DNA from: Branchiostoma floridae
Taxonomy: Eukaryota; Chordata; Leptocardii; Amphioxiformes; Branchiostomatidae
Reading direction: 5' to 3'
Assembly (NCBI RefSeq): GCF_000003815.2
Contig: NC_049979.1
Span: 14,293,307-14,357,306 of the forward strand
DNA: 64,000 nucleotides
Part shown: in pieces, positions 48,541 to 60,100 of the stretch
How the letters are laid out: every line of letters starts with the position of its first letter
Numbering within the stretch: the stretch's first letter is position 1
The notes under the pieces: model-generated
What the model was told of the DNA's origin: nothing
The model's database searches: none
The model's input: the letters and a program-made list of their open reading frames with translations, nothing else
Translations under genes and position numbers: made by a program

Positions 48541-51104
48541 GATTACGCACTAATCAGGGGGCGCGGAACGGCGGGTTTTCGCGGGGATGACTGCGTCAAG
48601 AATGCGTGGTACTGCTGTTTACTCAGACACTGACGGGTCTGTCACATTTCCTACTGTTCCCGTCTCGTCTAGGATAGAAAAAAATCGTCTGTCATAAGCA
48701 AAAGCGCCACGTTATATTTGCGTTGACCTGCAGCGCATTTGCGCCCCTCCCCCTTCTCTACACACAAGCACACATATTTTTTGAGTACAGAAATCGCATA
48801 TTGTATAAAGCGGATGGTAGTGTGACTTTGTGGTTCTCGCACATGGAGATGACTCAGTTCTAACGGAAAATGTGCACAGTGTTGGCTACAAGGAAACATG
48901 ACATATGGGGCAAAACATCGCACTGCCCGACTGTCCGGAACAAGCACGGGGCACCGTTATGTTTGTCGCCAGCTGCACAATTCATCGCACTCAGTCGCGA
49001 ACATCCACACGAACACTGCAGTCATTGGTAAAGTGACAACCTTTATCCAGTTAGCCAGGTCACGTTAGCCATGTGAGTGAACAGTGTGTAAGTTTCTAAC
49101 GTGACTCACCTGTTGCCAATGTCGTGTCAGTCTCTGTGAGGTCAACTTCAGCACGCAAAGCTGCAACAAGATTCCGTACCGGAGTTCCGGCCCTTTGTGT
49201 CACAATACTTCCTCCATTACCTCCTCTTACACCAGCTATATATGGCAAGCGGAAGCTTCTACTTCACGAGAATTGACTGTTACGCGATCAAAATAATTCA
49301 AGGATGTATTAAAAAGTGGTCCGACCTGTCGGAAAGAGATTTACATGAACCATCAGAATTCGGCCGCCATTTTGTTACCCAATAGTCTTTGCGGCAACAT
49401 CAAGTTCGCAGGTGAGATGACCGCGGCAGGTGCACAAAGGAGACGGCCCGACGGCAAAACTCACAAGCCGGGGAAACATTAAATCCAATGTTGTAATAAT
49501 CACGACGGCAAGCTTGACTCCGACGCCCCGCATTGAAAACGATAATGAGAATCTCAGAATGCTGTCGGAATTTCATACGCGTGAAATATTGCCACACAGA
49601 AGTCACATGACAAGCAACATTAAAGCATAACAGCATTGCCCCTATTTTGGCCTCCGTGCCGGTGCAATTATTAGTTACTTTGCCGAATAAACGCACCATC
49701 AACCTTTGTTGATCTGATTTGCAACAGCACATAACGTGGAGCATTCTCCTACGCAAAGGCGAAACAGAGTCGTCAGAGGGCTATGGAATAAATGACTGAC
49801 GGTACTCTGCTATAGGAGAATGGACGTGGAGCACCAGGCAGCGATTTCTGTTAGGATCGCACTTTTTGTGTGATGCTGAACATTCGTTCAGGATGCTGCA
49901 GAAGAAACACGAGCAGCAGTGACAAGTCACAAATGACGGTTGAATTGTTGTTTTAAAGGGAGTTTTGTTTTCATACATGCATTGGATTGAGTGGGGCTTC
50001 CATATTAAGAGAGCACAGCTGTGCCGTAAAAGAGATGGTCGGGAACAGTTCGACAAATAAAAAGGCACGAGGCGTTACCTAACGTTACATTATCAGGTGA
50101 AAGGACAGGGGACAAGGTTTTCTTCATTATTGATGACACTGATAACCAAAAACTACTCAATGCATTTTTACAATCTGAAGCTTGCCATTGAACTGATACT
50201 TTTATTTTTCGATGTTAACGTTAACGTTTATGCAGAGATTTCAGTTTAGTTCCGCGGTCAGCATGTCTAGCGCACCGCGCCACCAAGCGGTAGTATTGAT
50301 AACTACGCCACATTTATTGATGCTTCCGGCGCGTTTACATATTAGAAATAAACAATTCAACACCTGGTGTGTTTTTAGTACCTGAAGATTGCCATATGAA
50401 AACAACGTTGTATTTTTCGGGATTGATAACTGTCAGCAAAGAAATGGTCATCAAAAATACCACGAGCGGTCGCAAATCTCGCAATGCCTTTGCCTTCCGC
50501 TCCATGGTAAACCCAACCCTCCTACAGTCAAACTACATCCACACATGCATGACTACTAAATATCTAAAAGAGTGCAACGTTTGATTTCAGGCAATTCTGT
50601 TTTGTGGAGAAAAGTCACGTTCAAGGTTTCAATTTTGGCACTGGCAGTTTAAAATTTGCAACAGCAATCAGCATTGGGTGATCATATCAAGTGATAATAT
50701 CTAGGGAATAACAAAATCGGCTCCGACACATTATGTCCCCTTTTAATATATCTTATAACATTACATCTAACAGTAACGTTGTACGAGCAAAGGGATCAAA
50801 AGTCCATGCAGACCCTACGGTGCCTTAGAGATAGTAACTTTAACGTTATTCTCCAAGCAGACAAAGACAGAGATAGTATCAAAGCTGGCCAAGGAGTATA
50901 GCCCGGTGCCCGTTTGTCTCCCCTTGGCCAGCCATCTCCCTTTTGCCGGCTATGCTCCTTGGCCAGCTTTGATAATCTCTAAGGTACCGTAGGGTCTGCT
51001 TTGAGACTACGTTTTTGCATCGGTTCGCAAATTGTTGTTCAAATTTCCCGCCAATAGGTCAGATGTCATGCTGTCTGCTGCGGGATTCTTGGGTAAAATT
51101 TAAA
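48541..51104. other. Shared upstream region of the divergent RIN and DPF genes
   Basis: RIN starts leftward at 48540 and DPF rightward at 51105. The 2.6 kb between them includes GC-rich parts near 48430-48600, GCCGCCATTTTG near 49362 (a YY1-type site on the opposite strand), an AACGTTAACGTT tract near 50217 and a foldback repeat near the DPF start. No coding exon is evident. Confidence 0.45.
50808..50999. mobile_element. Foldback repeat just upstream of the DPF start
   Basis: GCAGACCCTACGGTGCCTTA at 50808 is inverted at 50974-50999 (24 of 26 match). An inner inverted pair has TATCAAAGCTGGCCAAGGAG at 50877 and its near-exact complement ending near 50974. Between the outer and inner left arms lies a 43-bp segment absent from the right arm and bounded by two copies of AGAGATAGTA. 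The repeat ends about 105 bp before the DPF start codon. Confidence 0.75.
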
Positions 51105-51112
51105 ATGGCGTC
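51102..51112 (+). promoter_or_regulatory. YY1-like motif over the DPF start codon
   Basis: AAAATGGCGTC surrounds the proposed ATG at 51105, fits the YY1 consensus and is identical to the acyl-CoA oxidase start region. Confidence 0.4.
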
Positions 51113-54100
51113 GACTAGCTCGACGGGAGGGCGAGGGATCGCTGTGAAACAGCCTAGGTGAGTGTATATTCCAGGCAATTCTAGGGTGCTTAGACCCTCT
51201 CCAACGTCTCTTTCAACTGAAATCCCTTCAAGGAACAGATGGACAAAGTTTTAGAGTCGGTCGTCTTATGGAAGGAGAGAAAACGGTGCCTAATCGGAAA
51301 GCCGTCTGCCGCGGAGGGAGCGGTTTCCTTTGTCTGCATAGTGCATAGTGGCTGTTTGTTGCTGTGCGATGCATGCTGCATGTAGTGGGTTGGCCTGACG
51401 ACTAACCGATGTTTTGACTGTACATTCGCGCAACAAGGCACGTGACGACGGTATCGTTATTACAACAACAGAGAAAGTGGCTCACGCGGAAATTATTCAT
51501 AATACTAACAAATTATTTTTCAGCGCAAAAAAATATGGATGGACTGAATTTATGCATGACACAGTAACAATCGTCGTCACTTTGGAAGGTTGGTCTGTAG
51601 TTTTGCTTGCAGGTTATCCACATTTAGCAAATACCATCTTCGTTCACAGATAGTCAGAAAGAAGTAGAGTCAGATTAGAAGAACTATTGTGAAGATATGC
51701 AATTTGGTAATGTCATATTCTCCCATAATGTTGTTGGTCTGATTTATCATTTTAGAGAAACGTACAACTGGTAGTGAAGCATGAGCAAACTGCCTTTATG
51801 TAAGCATTCATTCTTCTCAGGATATTGTTCACCTGTTTTATCTGATTATAGTTATACAGAAATACGCATATATGTTTTGTATGAAGAAAATACCGAGATG
51901 TTAAATGAAAATGAGTAACATATATTTATATGATTTGAAGTATTGAACAAAATATGCAAGTGAGACATTATTCTTTCTCACCAAATCTCAGACAAACTCT
52001 GATTCATAAAGTAAATGCTTTATGATTCTGGCACCATAGCTGTTAGGGATTAACCCATTCAACTGTTTTAGTGTTTATGTGGATGTGCTGGCTTTCTTCC
52101 ATGTGCTGATGGTACGACTCCTCAGGCACCAGATATAAGTACCAGTAGTAATTGATGAGTAAGTGGAAGGAGCAGGGAAACTGACAGGCAATTTGATGTG
52201 CAGCAAGTAACCTTTGTGAGGAGTGATTGATTTTTAATGCAGTTATGATAATAAGACATCATGTAAGCACCAGAATGTTGACCCTGCCAATTTAGCTTGT
52301 GTATGGTACTACCTTCCTAATAATAGTAAGATAGCAATAATGTGAAGCTCAATATTCAATGTAGTACATACAGGTTGCAGGTTTGAGGCTTTTAGTTTAC
52401 CTGCAGTTCTGATAAGATGTTGCTTTAGATGGTATGAATTTGATATGAAGTAATTGTTGCTACAAAGATGGCAACAAAAGGTATACATTTGTATATGAAC
52501 ATGTCAATGAAGGTTAAATATCCAGGTAATAAGTCTAAATTACATCAAATAGCAGTTGAACCATCAACTGGATATGATTTTGGAAATTGTCAGATAGATA
52601 GTGGATGCTATCTGAAACGTCTGGTCATTTTCAAAGTCATATCCAGTTGCTTGAGTTGCTGCTATTTGGCATAAGGACTTTGAGTTTGAGATTTAAAACA
52701 GGCTTAAACAGTACTTACTTAGTGTATTCATATCAGGGGACTTCATTAACTTAAACATGGTAAATTGCAATGTTACATGTAATCGTAAGTTTACCAGTAG
52801 CAGTGTGCAATCCCTTGTGGATTGACAAAGGTTAATAGCATAGGGCAAAAGAGAAAGTCTGCTTCTGCAAAGAAGTTGGTTCCTGGCATGCTGCCTGTTA
52901 CATGTTCATAGAGATCAAAGTGGAATACTGCGGAGTGCTAACTTAAGAACAAGGTGCTCTGCTGGGATTTCTTTGGCTCAGGGAGGTTCTGGTAGGCAAA
53001 TGTATTATGGCTAACTTAGACAGTGCCTGTTTATCAGCAAAATTTAGATAAACATGAACACATATAATCACTTCAATTTAATCACGATTTACTTATACAT
53101 GCGATTTTCTACAAGAAGTGCAAAATGTTGTCATTTTTAGATTTGTAAACAGGTCCCAACTTTTGATGATGTATGATTTATAGATGATTTATAGTAGCCA
53201 TTGTTTCCTTTTTTTTAGCTCAAATTCACAAATGATGATATATGATACAGAAATGTACGGACCACCTCTACAAGGGTAGGATAGCTGAGTATTTCAGTGC
53301 ACATGTTCCATGTCCTCTGTATACCCACAGGGAAAGAGGACGTGTCAGTAAAGCCACTGAAGCACCCTCTGATGCTACGATGCATGTTGGTGAACCACGG
53401 TTAGAATAGGATTTCTACCTTTCTCCTTTCTAGTGCTCTCATTTCACACACATCACAGGCGCTTATAGTTCTACATGTAGGTTATTCTGTGTTTTATTTT
53501 GGAGGGAGCTGTTTGCTGTGGTTTGTCCAGCTGCAAGGAGGGGTGCTAATGCAATTTGTATGGGCAATCATTGCTTGTATTATAAAACAGTAAAGCAGTG
53601 GCTTTACCATAGAGAGGAAGTAACAGATTTGGAGGGAGGGTCTGATATGAGGTTTCTTTAACATGGGCCCTTTGCGGAAGGATGATGATATACTGTGAAT
53701 TCTTAGGTAAGTATGATGTAGATGAGATAATGTTGCCTTGTCCCACTATGCAAATTTCGTCAAGCTAACATCTGCTACATTTTTCTTGCTTTATCAATTA
53801 ATAGGCTTGAAGTGCGCTCATGTCTATCACATTCTGCACATTTAACTTTTAGCCTATCAGAATTGCTATCTTGTACATTTGATGTGGTTTGAAACTTTCT
53901 AGCAGGGAAGTACAAAATTTGTTATCAGAACTTCTTTGCTTTAATGACACCTCACTGTCTATTTGACAGAGAAAAAGGATAGTACAGTAAATGGGAAATA
54001 CTATTTTGTTCTGCTAGTGCTGTGGTGGGAAACCAGTTCTACAAGGAGGCACTAGAAAATGCTTCCCACTTCAACGCTCGAGTCGTTATGGAGCGGAAAC

Positions 54101-57100
54101 TGCGGCTTCCCTTCCTGGACACCCTGACAGGAGTCGCCCAGACCAACTGCTCGCTGTGGATGAGTCCGAGCCAGCGCAGGCCGGGCATCGCACCCGGCCA
54201 GATCTACACTTTTCCCGCCAAGAGGTGGCGCAAAAAACGCAGAGCATACTTTGCTCAAATGAACCCTCCACCGAATCAGGGTGAGGTACAGGATGTAGAG
54301 ATACAGGAGGGAGGTAAGGTGCTGGTGATGGGTAGAAGCTATCCTCCTCTTGATGTAAGAGGTCACAAGGAATTTTTATAGGTTGTATATTCATTTATTG
54401 GCTGCATCATATTTCTCAGTTGAAATACTGACAAAGATCCCTTGTGGCATCTTATCATCACTGTCTCCATGTCAATCCCTTTATGATATACTAGTACTTG
54501 TATATAAAAATGTCTGTCCTTGTGAAGATATGCTATTCTGGTTTTTGGTTATGCTTAGTACTGTAAAAATACAGTATATCCTTTGATGTTCACTTGATTT
54601 TTACTTCATGCAATCACTCATTCAATTAATTGCATAATGAACAGTGCTACTTGTAGACTAAGGTACTCAACTGGGTCAGTGATTGATGTTGAAAGCTTTT
54701 CTACATGTTTTATGCAATCATCTGTTAACTTATTTTGATTTATATATGTCTTGTGTGTATGAGTCATCCCCTGGATGAGCCAGAACCCCTCATTACATTT
54801 GACTGATCCATCAAGATGGTATTTCCACAACAGTAAATCAGTTCTTTTGATACTAGAATCAGTATGACTGGGATTGTCACATCTTATTAAGTGAATAATA
54901 GATTTTGCTTCAATATTAACCCCATTCCATCAGATAAAAGTTGGGCGAATTTGTAAATGGCTTGTGATATGAACATACTCAATGCCACAATATTTCAGTA
55001 TTAATGAAGTTGACTGTCGTGTTTCATTGGATGTTACTTTGATAGAGCCTCTCTCTGTCCTTGAATTCTTACTTATTGATTTTAGCCAAGGCTGTTTTTC
55101 TTCAGGGTGATTTGTTTCTCATAGTCATAGCTGTAGGTTGATCCTTGACTCCGGGGGTGTTAACATGTCACATTTCATAAATGAAATGGTTTCACTGCCA
55201 TCCAGAAGCTGCAAAGGATGCAACCTTGGAAAACGCCCTTGGACTAGATAGCGAGGCTGCGAATAACCTGATAGATTCTGTACTGAAAGACTCGGAAGAC
55301 TCCAAGGATGCGGTAGATGAAATTGACGACATTCCGGATGCTGGAGAACTGGAGGACAGCTCCAGTAGCGATGATGAAACCTACACCAGGAGGAAAAGAA
55401 GAAGGGTAAGGTGGCATCATCATCAGTTTTTGAAATTGGAAATTCATTTGTTAACCACAAAGTTTAAGAACTTTTTTGTTTGAAATAGAAGTCCTAACTC
55501 TGCAATGTTGATTTGACGAATAAAAATTTGAGATTTGAAAGAAATACAGATTTCGCATGTGACTCATCCTCTTTAGATTTCGCATGTGACTCATCCTCTT
55601 TAGATTCTATGCATGCTGTTACTGTTATTGATGATAAATCTATATCCCAAGTCAGGCAATCGTTTTCAAGGTCAGGCCTGCTCAAGCTTAGACTAAACGG
55701 TGCTGTGATAATGTCACAACCTCTGGTAATATTTCAGTAAGCTGCGATTGTTGTTATCCTATTTGCACAGCCATTGCACCATGACAGCTCAGTAGGGAAT
55801 GTATAGATACAACGTGATAAGTTTATTTGGAAGTGCACATGTGTTTCCATATCATTCTCAGTAGTGTTGGAAGAAGTCAGCAAAATTATGTAATGGGTAT
55901 TGTATTTTTTTATATATATATATATTAGGTCTACAAGGCTTGCATTTGATACAGAACAGCCATAAATTCTTATGTAATAAAAGTTATTGATGTACAACAA
56001 GCATTTATCTTGCCGCTCTGTATTCAGCTTGTAAACAGCAAAAACGTGTGAAGCATGGTAATTACTATACAGCCCTCTATGTCACTGTAAAATACTCCCA
56101 TGCCATAGGACGATGATTGCTTGGCTATTGAGAAGATGATGCTAGTTTGGCATGGTCCATACTTCATGTGACTGACGCAGACTGCTCAATGCACCTTTCC
56201 AANNNNNNNNNNNNNNNNNNNNNNNNNNNNNNNNNNNNNNNNNNNNNNNNNNNNNNNNNNNNNNNNNNNNNNNNNNNNNNNNNNNNNNNNNNNNNNNNNN
56301 NNNNNNNNNNNNNNNNNNNCTTTTAAGTGTGTGATTCAGTATTCTGATAACAGTGTCAGCCCCCAAGGTCCCTTTCCATTCCATTTGGATGATAACCTGA
56401 TTGTTACTGTTAGGCATAATGATGTAAGAGAGATGTGTGCCCGTAATTCTTGCTTGTTGTTTTAAGTATAAGAGTTGATTTCCTCAGCTGCATTTTAACT
56501 TTCAGATCACGGCGTTTTGTAAAGCTAGGTTTTTATTGGTACTCCAATGTTGGCTGTAGTAAATCAAGTTGGCATGCTTCACGCTACAGCTGTATCACAG
56601 CCTCCCATTAGGACTACACCACTGTTCCTTGTAACAAGGTCGATCCAGTGGAGGAGCCCATTTATCTTGATGACAATCACGGCAGCCCCGATCTCAGCAG
56701 GGCCCTGTACAATAAAGCCTGCCCAACCTGCCATCCATCTAGTGTCATATCGTAAAGTCAGACGTGCAGGGCTTTCTCACTAAGCTTCGGTAACAAATAT
56801 TGCTGTAATAGCATGGCCACCGTTTGTTATAGATGGCTGCCCCTGTGACTCCCCATCCATTTGGGCCATCTAAGAGTGATAACATCCACTTTCTATCTAG
56901 GCCAATCTGTCAACACTCATGAAGCTCAAGTATCCTCTCTGACTGTACCTGTACTTAATGCTTTGCCATGTCTAATCCTGGTGAATTAAGGTGCACCATT
57001 CAGTGAGTCATTGTTGGCACTTAGATAATGAACAAAATTGAAGGAAGATTTGAATTAAGTGATCCTTGGCTAGAAGGGTAGATTTTGTGTGTACATGTCA

Positions 57101-60100
57101 TCAATAGTGATTCCCAAGGCTCTTGAGCCCCATTCTTCAGCAGCAGCTACATAAACGTATCAGTAAAATTACCTTTCTCAATCTTATTTCCCCATGTTGG
57201 CTCACAACTAGATTACGACATATCTACCAAACTAAATGGCTTGATGATGTGATTAACCTGAAGGCGCAGTAATAAGACTCTACTGAGCAAACCTACATGA
57301 TTGGTTGTAGTGTCTGCTTATTTTCTAAATGGGGATATGATCATATGCATGTCAGCTTGAATTGATTCCACCATCAATTCCAACCACTGGAGCTGTTGCC
57401 ATGTTACACTGAATTGAACCAGTATATACAACACTAGAGACTTGAAGGAAAATTGACATTTTGTGCTCCTAACCTAAGTCTGTCTGATGACCAGAGTGTT
57501 TAGAAATTGGTCAGGATTGATAGCTGCCGACGAGCAAGACAAATGTCAACCTGCAATAGCTAGAGACATTTGATGAATGGAGTCCCTGTACATCAATAGG
57601 TCTTTGGTAATTGGTTAGGACTGATAGCTGTTGAAGAACAAGACAAGTGTCCTTCAACAACCGCAGGAGACATCACATTAATCGGGTGCCTGTCCATCAA
57701 CGGTGCTGTAAAGATGAACAGACTGTCAGGTAACACTGGATGGAGGACGAGTCAGTCTGCCGGTGAATTATTCATCGCGGTGTCTCATTGATTCCCATGA
57801 TTCCCGCGGATGAACTGTTTTATGTCCGAGCTCAGCCTCATCGTGCCTCTTGCCATTATTGAGTCATGTCCTCACCTTTATGGGACTGTAACTACCATGT
57901 TTATAGAAAAACCTGAAAGGTTATAAAACAGGACAATATATCTGCCCCTGCAATATCTTTACAACCTGGAGTGTTTTAGACTAGGTGTGCGTGTATGTCA
58001 TGGGCTTATCGGAATTGCCAGGGGAAGGCTGCCTGCTAATTTCACATTCTGTGCATGTTTTCCAATTTGGAGCTGTATGGAAGGTGACTATGGCAGGAGA
58101 AGGTGGGCTAAAAGCTGGATTACTGTTCGACCTGCCTGCTACCGATGATAACAGGCTGATTTGGGCAGGATTTGTAATCAAAATGACATTTTGATGAGCT
58201 TGCTTTGCCAGTGTTACCCATGACATACAGCAGGTCGTGGCCTGTATAGGTTTTGCATTCATATTGCCACGTCCAAGAAGGTTGATAGATGCACTGCTGA
58301 CATTGCCAGTACCGGTTGTTACTGTCTGGAGCGTTTGCCGTGTCAGCAGCAGCATTTGATCCTGTTGCCATTTCCATAAACCTCTCGGATGGGTAAAGCC
58401 CCATTGGAAGAGTGGTTTGTGTTCTGCAGAGTGCCTTGTCAGCATGCTCCCAGTCTGAAAGCCTGGGAGGATGAACCATTGTTGATGCATGCGTCTCACT
58501 CTCACAGTGCAGATTACCACTGAGATTCCCCATTCATCTTGACTCTGATGTTAGTTCAATGGGAGGAAAAGTTCTTTTTGTTGCTTTGAATAGTGCTTAG
58601 ATTAGAAAGGGAGATGTGAGGATTTTCACTGACTTGAAAGGTGTAATCTTATATGACTTAAGTAGATGTGAAAACAGAATGGATGTTTCAGATATTCAGA
58701 AAATTTAAAATATTTTAATCAAGCTTGTAGCATTTGTCTGTTTTGATATTTTTGTAATCTAAAATGTTTTCATTTATTTCCATCTTTACTAGTGACTGTA
58801 ACTTTCAGTATACTTTCTCAAATCAAATGGGAAAAACTACAAAATCACAGTGTCTGGCAGGCAGGTATGTTAAAAGGTTAGGTCAGAGAAACCACTTAAC
58901 ATGCAGGGAAGCTTTTAGCATGGGTCAAGTCCACAGCAACCATCAATGGTGCCTTTAGAAGAATGTATGATGGTTTGACTTTATTTGCAGTGGCTCTGTG
59001 GGAGCCTAGAGTTACTTACATCCCAGTGCAGTCTGAGTGCATGGTATTACAGCTGTGGCAGCATGCTGTGGGTGTTGAAAAGTGGGAAGGACAAAGGGTG
59101 TTGAACTTGGGCCAGATATTGAAATCCCTGTATTATTTCCTCTTGGGTAGAGTACCNNNNNNNNNNNNNNNNNNNNNNNNNNNNNNNNNNNNNNNNNNNN
59201 NNNNNNNNNNNNNNNNNNNNNNNNNNNNNNNNNNNNNNNNNNNNNNNNNNNNNNNNGGAAAATTCATTCAGAATCTATCTGTGGATGCCTGAAAATTGGC
59301 TGAATTGTGTTCTGACTGTCTCAGATTTATGTAGGCAAATGGTGGTGTATTGTCCAATCTACCTTGTCTGATACAGTCATTGCCTGCTGATGCTGGATGC
59401 TGAGTTGGAGCTTTCTGTGAAGGTTTGGAGCCATGCGTGTCTAATGGCCATCAGGCAGTCTTATCTCTGTCATGTTGCCTTTCCAAATGGCACTTCACAG
59501 CCAATAATCTATGTCAACATGTTACCATGAAGCAATGATTGAAGTAGGCAGTATAGTTGAGGTAATATTTCTATGGTTCTTGCTTCACAGAGGATGGCTC
59601 CATTGCTGTGTTTACATTAATGTACCAAATAATGGGGTAGATACAGATTGAAGCAATACAGAACAGCAGGCACCATACATCATGCCTACAGTCAAATAGA
59701 TGTGAATTCCCAGTTGAAGCCGTACGATTAACGGTAACTGCCCTTATCAAAATTTAATGGTTTGAGAAAGGCAATCAAGCTTGGCTGTACATCTGTCATG
59801 GTTTGTACATGGCTGTGGTCTTTCTACTTCGGGTAGTTCTGCTGCCAAGCTGTGGGATAAGAGGATTATTGCCTCTGCCAAGGCATCTTAGCATGGAGAT
59901 TTATTACCTCAGCCTTGGACATGGAGGTTATGTATTCACCAGCATTCATTGGTTGGTGATTTTTTTTGGTTGCTGAACAGGATGATGANNNNNNNNNNNN
60001 NNNNNNNNNNNNNNNNNNNNNNNNNNNNNNNNNNNNNNNNNNNNNNNNNNNNNNNNNNNNNNNNNNNNNNNNNNNNNNNNNNNNNNNNNNNNNNNNNNNN

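Noticed and set aside
57981-58520. 179-codon minus-strand frame in a DPF intron
   Set aside because: The composition looks non-coding, with no motif, no good splice partners and overlapping frames on the same strand.
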